The translations under genes were made by a program, and so were the position numbers. From a virus: DNA of 23,844 nt. Shown here in pieces: positions 6,562-13,333 of this stretch. The stretch is from positions 1 through 23,844 of the IMG/VR virus record IMGVR_UViG_3300020404_000113; one strand, written 5' to 3'. Position 1 is the first letter of the stretch. Each line of letters begins with the position of its first letter. Under the pieces are notes generated by a model. The model saw only the letters and a program-made list of their open reading frames with translations. It ran no database searches and was not told the origin of the DNA.

Positions 6562-7303
6562 TTATCAGAAGGTAGAAATCAAGGCTGAAGAAGCCCCGCC
6601 GATGGCACCTGATCAGGCCGAGCCTATGCAGGAAGCCATTCCGGAAGCCCCTCAGGAGCCCGTGATCGAGCGTCCCGAGTGGCTGCCTGAGAAGTTCGAG
6701 ACTCCTGAAGCTATGGCCTACGCCTACAAGCAGCTTGAGCAGGAGTATTCCAAGTCACGGGCTGGGGAAGAGACCCCAGAGGAAGCACCTGCCGGCGTTG
6801 ACCCCGAAACCTTTGCGGCTCTCAGCGAAGAGTTCGATGAGACCGGCGACGTGTCTGAGGAGTCCCGATCACGTCTTGCCGAGACCGGCATCCCCCGTGA
6901 GTTCATTGATGAATATATTGAAGGCCAGAAGATCATGGCCGAGACCGCCATCAAGGATGTTTACCAGTCCGTGGGTGGCGAAGACAACTACAACAACATG
7001 CTGAACTGGGCGACGAACAACCTCTCCGACCAGGAGATCGATGTGTTCAACGACCTTGTTGCCGGCAGCCCTCAGGAGGTTCAAATGGCTGTGGCCGGGC
7101 TCTATGCTCGTTACAGTCAGCAAGCCCCCACCCAGCCAACGCAGCCGTTGATGCAGGGTGAGCCCTCTTCTGATCTTGCTTCTGGATCAACCTTCCAGTC
7201 AAGAGCCCAGATCACGGAGGCCATGAGCGATCCTCGATACAAGAAGGATCCCGCCTACCGCAACGAAGTTTACCGTCGTCTTCAGAATTCAAAAGCACTT
7301 TAG
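6554..7303 (+). CDS. capsid assembly scaffolding protein (T7 gp9-like)
   Basis: A 249-aa, strongly acidic protein in the scaffold position between portal and capsid. It directs prohead assembly and leaves before or during packaging. The N-terminus is a Glu/Pro-rich disordered stretch (EEAPPMAPDQAEP onward), followed by RPEWLPEKFETPEAMAYAYKQLE, a signature common in T7-like scaffolds. A helical middle follows, and then a C-terminal segment SDPRYKKDPAYRNEVYRRLQ that ends NSKAL. The basic, amphipathic C-terminus is where scaffolds of this type contact the coat protein. AAGGAG lies about 9 bases before the ATG, inside the end of the portal gene. Confidence 0.94.
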   Translation: MADYQKVEIKAEEAPPMAPDQAEPMQEAIPEAPQEPVIERPEWLPEKFETPEAMAYAYKQLEQEYSKSRAGEETPEEAPAGVDPETFAALSEEFDETGDVSEESRSRLAETGIPREFIDEYIEGQKIMAETAIKDVYQSVGGEDNYNNMLNWATNNLSDQEIDVFNDLVAGSPQEVQMAVAGLYARYSQQAPTQPTQPLMQGEPSSDLASGSTFQSRAQITEAMSDPRYKKDPAYRNEVYRRLQNSKAL

Positions 7304-7312
7304 GAGAACCCC

Positions 7313-7522
7313 ATGTCTAAGCCTGGATATAAGACCACTGAGTTTTGGCTCAGTACCGCTGCCGCCTTTGTTGGTGCCCTTGTGGCTGCCGATGTTATCC
7401 CGTCTGCGGAACCCTGGGGTCAGGTCGTCGGACTGGTTTCCGCTGCCCTTGTGGCTCTCGGATACACCGGTGCCCGGCTGAACCTCAAGAAGTCCGAGGC
7501 TGACTATGAGGAAGAAGAGTGA
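7313..7522 (+). CDS. holin-like two-helix membrane protein
   Basis: A 69-aa protein with two predicted membrane segments (about residues 11-26 and 36-52) joined by a short turn containing Pro30 and Pro34-Trp35. It has a short N-terminus KPGYKTTEFW and a charged, acidic C-terminal tail ending DYEEEE. The KTTEFW start followed by two hydrophobic helices and GYTxxR is a pattern I know from small phage proteins often annotated as holins. Length and topology fit a class II holin, but the sequence does not prove hole formation. AGGAG precedes the ATG at good spacing. It sits between scaffold and major capsid genes, not in the T7 holin position after the tail fibre, and heads a three-gene membrane/lipoprotein group. 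Confidence 0.7.
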   Translation: MSKPGYKTTEFWLSTAAAFVGALVAADVIPSAEPWGQVVGLVSAALVALGYTGARLNLKKSEADYEEEE

Positions 7523-7525
7523 TCG

Positions 7526-7684
7526 GTGTATGAAGCACTTGCTTCCATACTCGTCATCCTCCTCACCCCGTTTGTGGGGTATCTCAAAGAACGTAAGACA
7601 GAAGCTCATGACGCTCCTGTGTCTCCTGACCGCAAGCGTTGGGTTGACCGGGTGCGGAGCTTCAAGAGTCGTATTCGTAGATGA
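7526..7684 (+). CDS. short single-helix membrane protein (inner-membrane spanin or antiholin candidate)
   Basis: This 52-aa frame starts at a GTG immediately after the holin-like gene's stop, with GGAAGAAGAG about 6 bases upstream. Residues 4-20 (ALASILVILLTPFVGYL) form one membrane helix. The remaining 32 residues are highly charged and end SFKSRIRR. The last 77 bases overlap the lipoprotein gene in another frame, which is the architecture of Rz/Rz1 spanin pairs. However, the soluble part is much shorter than in known inner-membrane spanins and lacks a clear long coiled coil, and the basic tail favours a cytoplasmic C-terminus. An antiholin or regulator role is therefore equally possible. 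The clean start signal, the hydrophobic segment and the fit with its neighbours are why I call it real. Confidence 0.55.
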   Translation: MYEALASILVILLTPFVGYLKERKTEAHDAPVSPDRKRWVDRVRSFKSRIRR

Positions 7685-7862
7685 GTCCGAAGGGTTTATT
7701 CGGATGGGTCCAGATGTCAGGGGCCATGTCTACTATTGGAATGGCAGTTCATGGGAACTGTCTGACAACAAGGTTCTGATACCAGAAGGCTGGTACGCAG
7801 GATCAATCGATGGCGATGTTGAGGGATCTAACGATACCCGGCCCGCTGCGGTGGATAACTGA
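7608..7862 (+). CDS. small lipoprotein, possible outer-membrane spanin-like
   Basis: An 84-aa protein whose N-terminus MTLLCLLTASVGLTGC is a lipoprotein signal with lipobox LTGC, giving Cys16 as the lipidated residue. The signal lacks the usual N-terminal Lys/Arg, which is odd. The mature part, about 69 aa, holds a compact beta-rich-looking segment: RVVFVDESEGFIRMGPDVRG, then VYYWNGSSWELS and LIPEGWYAG. I recall this G-D-V-x-G, W-x-L and P-E-G-W-Y pattern from phage lipoproteins in lysis regions. It is not proline-rich as Rz1 usually is. An upstream in-frame ATG at 7506 would add an unlikely 34 residues before the signal. No strong Shine-Dalgarno precedes 7608, so coupling to translation of the overlapping upstream gene is likely. 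Confidence 0.75.
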   Translation: MTLLCLLTASVGLTGCGASRVVFVDESEGFIRMGPDVRGHVYYWNGSSWELSDNKVLIPEGWYAGSIDGDVEGSNDTRPAAVDN

Positions 7863-7926
7863 GAACTCTTAGTTACCGATACTGACCATCAATCCGTATC
7901 TAGTAAAACAATTTTAGGAGTTTCAA
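7863..7926 (+). promoter_or_regulatory. leader of the major capsid gene, possible promoter
   Basis: This 64-base AT-leaning gap is one of only two intergenic stretches longer than about 15 bases. It ends in a strong TTTTAGGAG ribosome binding site 7 bases before the capsid ATG. A weak sigma70-like pair, CTGACC (7882-7887) and TAAAAC (7904-7909) with a 16-base spacer, is visible but could be chance. No T7-consensus promoter is present. In T7 a strong phage promoter precedes gene 10, so a promoter for this phage's own RNA polymerase is expected here, but its consensus cannot be derived from this window. Confidence 0.3.
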
Positions 7927-8988
7927 ATGGCTTATACTGAACCAACAGTTAGTCGCCTCGGCCAAGTCAACACCAGTGGTGACGCTGACGCCCTCTTCCT
8001 GAAGGTTTTCTCTGGTGAGATCCTTCAGGTGTTTGAGGAAAACAACATCATGATGCCGCTCACTCAGCAGCGGAACATCAGCAGTGGTAAGACCGCTCAG
8101 TTCCCCGTCGTGGGTACGGCGCAGGCCAAGTACCACACCCCTGGTGAGTCTGTTCTGGTTACCGAAGATTCGTCGGCATCAAAGTACCTTTCTCAGGTCA
8201 AGCATGCCGAGCGGACCATCAGCATCGACGGCGTCCTTCTCTCGACGGCGTTCATTGCGGACATCGATGAGGCGAAGAACCACTACGACGTTCGGGCGGC
8301 TTACACCACCCAGATCGGTCGTGAGCTTGCCTATCATGCGGACCGTGCGCTTATTCGTACTGTCATCGCGGGTGCCCGTGCTGACAAGGACCGTTTCGAC
8401 GTTGATTCTGGAACCTCCACTCAGTTCCTCGGTGCGCAGATCAACACCACTGGTGGTGATACTGCCTACACCGCCGACGAGCTTGTTGAGGCTTGTGCAG
8501 AAGTGGCCCAAAAGATGGACGAAAAGAACGTGCCGTCCGAAGGTCGGTACATGGTCCTGAGCCCTGCTCAGTATTACACTCTTGTTAAGAGTGGCAATGC
8601 GGCCATCAACAGCGACTTCGGTGGTATGGGATCGATCGCTACGGGCGAAGTCACTCAGGTTTCGGGTGTTCGAATCCTGAAGTCTAACCATATCCCGAAT
8701 GGTACTGATGCAGCAGGCTCGATCTTCAAGAACAGCCTGATCAACAACGATGTGTATGACGATCACGATGGCACTGGCACCGTTGGTGCTGGCTACTCTG
8801 CCACCGCTGCATACAACACCGTTGGTGTGGCCTTCCAGAGTGAGGCTGTTGGTACGGTCAAGCTCATGGACCTTGCAGTCGAGAGCGAGTACCAGATGGA
8901 TCGCCTCGGCACCCTGATGCTTGCGAAGTACGCCATGGGTCACGGTATCCTCCGTGAAGAGTGCTGCTACGAGATCATCACTGCCTGA
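7927..8988 (+). CDS. major capsid protein (T7 gp10A-like)
   Basis: A 353-aa coat protein, close to T7 gp10A (345 aa), with the HK97-type fold expected. Recognisable features are an N-terminal segment ending NTSGDADALFLKVFSGEIL, then FEENNIMMPLTQQRNISSGKTAQFPVVG, AKYHTPGESVL, a DGVLLSTAFIADIDEAKNHYD stretch, GRELAYHADRALIR, and a C-terminal AVGTVKLMDLAVESEYQMDR and LGTLMLAKYAMGHGILRE. It ends in a double stop TGATAA. I see no slippery sequence before the stop, so there is no evidence for a gp10B-type frameshift product. AGGAG lies 7 bases before the ATG. A strong hairpin terminator follows it. Confidence 0.98.
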   Translation: MAYTEPTVSRLGQVNTSGDADALFLKVFSGEILQVFEENNIMMPLTQQRNISSGKTAQFPVVGTAQAKYHTPGESVLVTEDSSASKYLSQVKHAERTISIDGVLLSTAFIADIDEAKNHYDVRAAYTTQIGRELAYHADRALIRTVIAGARADKDRFDVDSGTSTQFLGAQINTTGGDTAYTADELVEACAEVAQKMDEKNVPSEGRYMVLSPAQYYTLVKSGNAAINSDFGGMGSIATGEVTQVSGVRILKSNHIPNGTDAAGSIFKNSLINNDVYDDHDGTGTVGAGYSATAAYNTVGVAFQSEAVGTVKLMDLAVESEYQMDRLGTLMLAKYAMGHGILREECCYEIITA

Positions 8989-9016
8989 TAATTAGAGATC
9001 TTGAGTCTCCATACGG

Positions 9017-9050
9017 GGTGGACCTCCTTCGGGGGGTCCGCCTCTTTTCT
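9017..9050 (+). terminator. intrinsic terminator after the major capsid gene
   Basis: An 11-base-pair GC-rich stem (9017-9027 with 9032-9042, two G-U pairs and no mismatch) closed by a TTCG tetraloop. It is followed by the T-rich stretch TCTTTTCT. It lies 28 bases after the capsid stop, the same place as the T7 T-phi terminator after gene 10, so it probably reduces read-through into the tail genes. The following tail gene keeps its own AAGGAG site. Confidence 0.93.
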
Positions 9051-9064
9051 CACAAGGAGTTGCC

Positions 9065-9682
9065 ATGCCTGCAAAGACAACCGAACTGGATGCAGTCAAT
9101 ACCATCCTGTCCACCATCGGTGAGCCCCCCATCAACAGCTTCACCGGTGCCCTGGGTGCCGATGCGACTATCGCCCGGAACATTCTGACTGAGGTATCCA
9201 GAGAGGTTCAGAGTCAGGGATGGCACTTCAATACCCTCACCGATCAGACCTTGTCCCCCAACACCTCTAATGAGATCACGTTGGCGGCAGAAGTCTTGAG
9301 GGTAGACAACGACCCCTCGATGAAGAACAACGTCACTCATGATGATCGTGATGTGATTCAGCGAGGTGACAAGCTGTTCGACAAGACCAACAACACCTTC
9401 CAATTCACGTCTGATGTGAAGACAACTATCGTCCTCCTCTACCCGTTTGAGGAGATGCCTGAGACGGCCCGAAGGTATGTGACTATTCGATCTTCCAGGA
9501 TCTTCCAAGACCGTATGCTTGGGTCTCAGAAGCACCACCTCTTCACTATGCAGGATGAGATGAAGTGCCTGTCCACCCTGCGGGAGCATGAGGGAGACAC
9601 GGCTGATCGTACTATCTTCGACCACAACGATGTGGCTGCGACCATCAACCGGCACGGTGCCCTTCGAGGAGTACGCTACTGA
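9065..9682 (+). CDS. tail tubular protein A (T7 gp11-like)
   Basis: A 205-aa protein, close to the 196 aa of T7 gp11. It forms the adaptor ring between portal and the nozzle, and acts as a gatekeeper that retains DNA after packaging. Diagnostic stretches are the N-terminal TELDAVNTILSTIGEPPINS, the SREVQSQGWHFNT segment, and the central LFDKTNNTFQF followed by the FEEMPETARRYVTIRS helix. It is the first gene after the terminator, with AAGGAG 6-7 bases upstream of the ATG. Its stop overlaps the ATG of the next gene (TGATG), consistent with coupled synthesis of the two tail-tube parts. Confidence 0.96.
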   Translation: MPAKTTELDAVNTILSTIGEPPINSFTGALGADATIARNILTEVSREVQSQGWHFNTLTDQTLSPNTSNEITLAAEVLRVDNDPSMKNNVTHDDRDVIQRGDKLFDKTNNTFQFTSDVKTTIVLLYPFEEMPETARRYVTIRSSRIFQDRMLGSQKHHLFTMQDEMKCLSTLREHEGDTADRTIFDHNDVAATINRHGALRGVRY

Positions 9683-12201
9683 TGACATTGATCACCAACG
9701 ACGTACCAAACATGATCGGCGGTGTCAGTCAGCAGCCCGATACCATGAGACTGGTGAACCAGTGCGAGGCCCAGGAGAACTGTGTTGGCAACCCGGTCGA
9801 AGGACTGACCAAGCGTCCTCCCACAGAGCATGTCAAGGAACTTTTGACTGCCCCGGCCGACAACCTGTTCATCCACAGCGTGAACCGCGACAGCACCGAG
9901 CAGTATTTTGTTGTGTGTGACGGGGGAGACGACACTGACAACCTCAAAGTTTTCGACATGGCCGGCGTCCAACAAACCGTCACGTATGATCCTGAAGCGG
10001 GTGATACCCCAAAGGATTACCTGACGACAACTAATCCCCGAGCTTCTCTGAAGGCTGTGACGATCGCTGATGTGACGTTCTTGGTGAACACCGAAAAGAC
10101 GGTGGGTCAGTCCACCACTTTGTCTAGTTATTCAAGAGAGCAATCCTCCGCCCCCAACGAATGTCTGATTGTGGTTCGGAAGAATCCCTCCGCTTTCTTT
10201 ACCTGCACTATCAGAGTGTTTGCGGGCAAGAAGGATATAGGAGTGACTACTGATGGGGGAGGAAGCGACTTCGGTAACCAAGGAGCGGCATCAAATGGCG
10301 CGAACCGACTAGGCTCCAACTCCGTTGCCTTAAAGATCGAAGAAGAATTAAATAACAACCAAACTCATGATCTTAACGCCGACGCCTCCAACCCAAGAAA
10401 TTGTGTATTCAATGCCACACGCATTGGAAGCGTGGTCCATGTTACGGGCAGCATTCCGTTTAGCCTCACCGCTACGGATGGTGTGGGTAATTCCGTCGTT
10501 GATGTCCTGAAAGACTCAGTTAGAAACTTTTCTGATCTTCCCCCCTCGGCTATTCACGGAATGAAATTCAAGGTTGAGGGCAACCCCGAAGAAGAAGTGG
10601 ATGATTACTACGTTGAGTTTGTGGCAGACGACCCCACGATTACAGACACCATAACTAAGGGTAAATGGGTCGAGACAACGCCTGGCGGGCTCAAGAATAA
10701 TTTTGACTTCGCCACGATGCCTCATCTTCTGATCCGCAAAGCCGATGGCACCTTCAACCTGACCGCTGCTGACGGCTCATTCAACGGCTCGACCACCAAC
10801 CCAACCAACATGGGGCAGTTCAAGTTTCAGCCCCGCTCAGTTGGCGATGAGCTAACGAACCCCGCCCCGACCTTCACGGGAAACAAGATCAGCAACATCG
10901 CGTTCTTCCGCAACAGGCTCGTTCTGCTGTCCGGGGAGAATGTGGTCATGTCGGAGGTTGGTGAATACTTCAACTTCTACAGGACCACTGTCGCCCAGCT
11001 ACCTGACTCAGAGGTCATTGACGTAGCTGTTGGCGGATCGACTGTGTCCAATCTCAAGCAGGCCACGCCATTCGCCGGCCGTCTTGTGCTGTTCTCAGAC
11101 ACGTCCCAGTTCAGTCTCCAAGGCGAGACCACTCTAACCCCCCTCAACGTATCCATTGTGCCCCAGACAGGGTTTGAAATTAACCCAACGGCAGAGCCGG
11201 TTGTGTCTGGATCCAACTTGTTCTTCGGGTTTCCTCGCGGAGACTTCAACGGCGTCAAGCAGTTCTTCAAGGTGAATGAAGTTGATGTTCAGTTCGATGC
11301 TGTTGAAGTTACTGCTCAGGTGCCCAAGTACATCAAGGGCAATATCACTCGGTTTGCGGCCACCACCCATGAGAACATGCTGTTGGCTGTGACCGACAAT
11401 GATCCTGGAGTCATCTACAACTTCGTCTACTATGAAGTTCAAGGTGAAAGACAGGTGTCGGCTTGGTCCAAGTTCCTGCTGGGTGACCTGATCTACTCAA
11501 TCTTCTTCATCGATACAACCCTGTTCATCGTCCTCAAGAGGGACGGGAAGCTGGTGCTGGAGAAGATGAAGATGGAGACCGGGCTGGCTGACTCCGGTTC
11601 TGATTATGTGACCCGCCTCGATAGGAGGGTAAGTAAGACAGGCAGCTACGACCCGGCGACGGACAAGACGACTTTCACGGGTATTGACTACACTCCGCCG
11701 ACGACTGCTGAGGCGGTCACAGCAGGCGGACTGAGCCTAGCGGTCACAGATCGAGGTTCGGGAACCCTCAGTGTGCAGGGAGACTTTTCATCTGGCACAG
11801 TATTCATCGGCGTTCCTTACACCATGAGATACGAGTTCAGCAAGCCGATCCTTAAGAGCAACAACTTTAGAGGCAGTCAGGTTCTCTTCCCCTCCACCAA
11901 CGGCAACCGCTACCAGATCAGATACCTGACCCTGGTGTTTGCCAACACGGCCTTCTTCGATGTGAAGGTGACCCCTGAGTTCCGGGACGCCGTCAACTAT
12001 GTGTTCACGGGACGCAACCTCGGAGACAGCTCCAGCATCAGTGACCAGATCCCCAAGGTAGATGGAGACTTCAGGGTGCCCGTGTACGCCCAAGCCGATC
12101 GAGTAAAGATCGAGCTAGTAAACTCCAGCCACCTACCCAGTGAGTTTCAGGCCGCCCAGTTTGAGGGTGAGCTGACTACCCGAAGAGCTGGACAGCGTTG
12201 A
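9682..12201 (+). CDS. tail tubular protein B / nozzle (T7 gp12-like)
   Basis: An 839-aa tail nozzle protein, slightly longer than T7 gp12 (794 aa). The N-terminus DVPNMIGGVSQQPDTMRLVNQCE is the family signature, followed by the EGLTKRPPTEHVKEL segment. Later conserved-looking parts are ISNIAFFRNRLVLLSGENVVMSE with GEYFNFYRTTV (around residues 410-440) and the downstream propeller-like repeats with many Thr/Gly-rich strands. The region of bases about 10330-10700 is more AT-rich than its surroundings by eye, which may mark a variable domain. The nozzle is where the fibre and ejection proteins dock. Its stop overlaps the next gene's start. Confidence 0.96.
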   Translation: MTLITNDVPNMIGGVSQQPDTMRLVNQCEAQENCVGNPVEGLTKRPPTEHVKELLTAPADNLFIHSVNRDSTEQYFVVCDGGDDTDNLKVFDMAGVQQTVTYDPEAGDTPKDYLTTTNPRASLKAVTIADVTFLVNTEKTVGQSTTLSSYSREQSSAPNECLIVVRKNPSAFFTCTIRVFAGKKDIGVTTDGGGSDFGNQGAASNGANRLGSNSVALKIEEELNNNQTHDLNADASNPRNCVFNATRIGSVVHVTGSIPFSLTATDGVGNSVVDVLKDSVRNFSDLPPSAIHGMKFKVEGNPEEEVDDYYVEFVADDPTITDTITKGKWVETTPGGLKNNFDFATMPHLLIRKADGTFNLTAADGSFNGSTTNPTNMGQFKFQPRSVGDELTNPAPTFTGNKISNIAFFRNRLVLLSGENVVMSEVGEYFNFYRTTVAQLPDSEVIDVAVGGSTVSNLKQATPFAGRLVLFSDTSQFSLQGETTLTPLNVSIVPQTGFEINPTAEPVVSGSNLFFGFPRGDFNGVKQFFKVNEVDVQFDAVEVTAQVPKYIKGNITRFAATTHENMLLAVTDNDPGVIYNFVYYEVQGERQVSAWSKFLLGDLIYSIFFIDTTLFIVLKRDGKLVLEKMKMETGLADSGSDYVTRLDRRVSKTGSYDPATDKTTFTGIDYTPPTTAEAVTAGGLSLAVTDRGSGTLSVQGDFSSGTVFIGVPYTMRYEFSKPILKSNNFRGSQVLFPSTNGNRYQIRYLTLVFANTAFFDVKVTPEFRDAVNYVFTGRNLGDSSSISDQIPKVDGDFRVPVYAQADRVKIELVNSSHLPSEFQAAQFEGELTTRRAGQR

Positions 12202-12650
12202 CGAAGATACACACCAGACTGTCTATCCTCCCCGACGTGTCTCGGCTACAGGCCGCCCTAAGGAAGCCTGACCTAGATGAGATCACTGCTCAGGAGTACC
12301 GGCCCAGGACCGCCCTGATGTTCGGTTACCTACATGGGGAGTGCTACACCGCCCTCGCCGGCTCCAAGGTACTGTGCATGTATGGCGTTGTGCCTGAGCC
12401 TGAAGGTGGGAGAATCTGGATGCTGTCGTGTGATGGCATCGAAAAGTATGGTCTGGGCGTGTCCCGGATCACACGGGGCGAGATCAAAAGGTTCCTGTCC
12501 CAATACCGTTATATTTACAACATTGTCGATGAGCGTAATCAAGTAACAATACGCTGGCTCAAATGGCTGGGCTTCAAGTTTGGCTCGACTCACCTCATAG
12601 GCCCTTCCCGTCAACCATTTAAGGAGTTCACCCAATGGATCCACTCTTAA
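12198..12650 (+). CDS. internal virion protein A-like (T7 gp13-like, GNAT-like fold)
   Basis: A 150-aa protein at the T7 gene 13 position. The segment MYGVVPEPEGGRIWMLSCDGIEKY and the later YIYNIVDERNQVTIRWLKWLGFKF are the typical gp13/acetyltransferase-like core, in which NxxxIRWLKWLGF matches the C-terminal part of the fold. T7 gp13 is needed for correct head assembly although it is not an essential part of the mature particle. Whether an acetyltransferase activity exists is unknown. The predicted start is a TTG at 12198 overlapping the upstream stop codon (TTGA), with only a weak GGA upstream, so reinitiation after gene 12 translation is likely. A GTG at 12237 is an alternative that would remove 13 residues. 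Confidence 0.83.
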   Translation: MTKIHTRLSILPDVSRLQAALRKPDLDEITAQEYRPRTALMFGYLHGECYTALAGSKVLCMYGVVPEPEGGRIWMLSCDGIEKYGLGVSRITRGEIKRFLSQYRYIYNIVDERNQVTIRWLKWLGFKFGSTHLIGPSRQPFKEFTQWIHS

Positions 12651-13330
12651 TCGGTGGGATTGCACTTGCGGGTGCCAGCTTTTTCAGCAGCAGAAGCGAT
12701 GCCCGCCGGCAGAACGCTTATGCCCGCCGACTGCAAATCCAGCGTAATGAGCAGTTCTATCGGAATGTTGAGCATCAGCAGAAGCTCATGGACTTCTATA
12801 CCCGAAGGTATCAGGAGACCGCCAAGAGTGCCAACGCAGATGCGGACCAGCAGTATGCCACTGTGTTTGAGGCCATCGATCAGCGACGACAGCAAGCCGC
12901 ATCAACGATTGACAGATATGCAAGACAGACCGCAGCCAAAGTTGGCACTTTCAGGACCGTTAACACGGAAACAACCGGACAGTCCAAAAGGCTTCTCATC
13001 GACAACTTTGCCCGGATCGAAGCTAGGGCGTCCGCAATCACCCACGACAACTTGAGTAACTTTATGAAGCAATCACAGAGACGGTTGAATGCCATCCAAG
13101 CTCAGGCTCAGAACCGTGTCAATGCGGCGATGCCGGCTCCGATGCAGCCGATCTTCCCAGGTGACCAAGTTCAATCTGTCCGGGAACCTGGAGGTCTGGA
13201 TTTGGCCTTGTCTATGGGCAATGTCTTTGCACAGAGCTACGCACGGACTCAAAGCATGATGGGGCTGGATAGTTCGGGCAACATCCCATCATTTGGGGCT
13301 GTAACTTCACAAATGTTTGGAGGGGGATAA
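12635..13330 (+). CDS. internal virion protein B (T7 gp14-like)
   Basis: A 231-aa ejection protein, slightly longer than T7 gp14 (196 aa). In T7, gp14 is released first and forms the pore in the outer membrane. The N-terminus has a hydrophobic stretch IGGIALAGASFF (residues 6-17), followed by a long Ala/Arg/Gln-rich helical region with many Tyr residues and heptad-like spacing (RRQNAYARRLQIQRNEQFYR and onward to about residue 160). The C-terminus is a flexible Gly/Met-rich tail. AAGGAG lies 8 bases before the ATG, inside the end of the preceding gene (16-base overlap). The next gene follows after 3 bases. Confidence 0.93.
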   Translation: MDPLLIGGIALAGASFFSSRSDARRQNAYARRLQIQRNEQFYRNVEHQQKLMDFYTRRYQETAKSANADADQQYATVFEAIDQRRQQAASTIDRYARQTAAKVGTFRTVNTETTGQSKRLLIDNFARIEARASAITHDNLSNFMKQSQRRLNAIQAQAQNRVNAAMPAPMQPIFPGDQVQSVREPGGLDLALSMGNVFAQSYARTQSMMGLDSSGNIPSFGAVTSQMFGGG

Positions 13331-13333
13331 AGC

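Noticed and set aside
7506-7607. N-terminal extension of the lipoprotein to the ATG at 7506
   Set aside because: It would put 34 residues, including a Ser run, ahead of a complete lipoprotein signal and would conflict with the well-signalled 52-aa frame.
8179-8943. Long antisense open frame (254 aa) inside the major capsid gene
   Set aside because: It is a mirror of strong codon bias in the highly expressed capsid gene; the protein has no recognisable domain, no ribosome binding site, and all supported genes are on the + strand.
8930-9016. Possible gp10B-type ribosomal frameshift at the end of the capsid gene
   Set aside because: No slippery heptamer is seen before the TGATAA double stop, and the alternative frames give no extended Ig-like domain.
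12654-13055. Same-strand alternate frame (133 aa) inside the gp14-like gene
   Set aside because: The frame is Pro/Ser/Arg-rich with no domain, whereas the overlapping gp14 frame has the expected features and start site.
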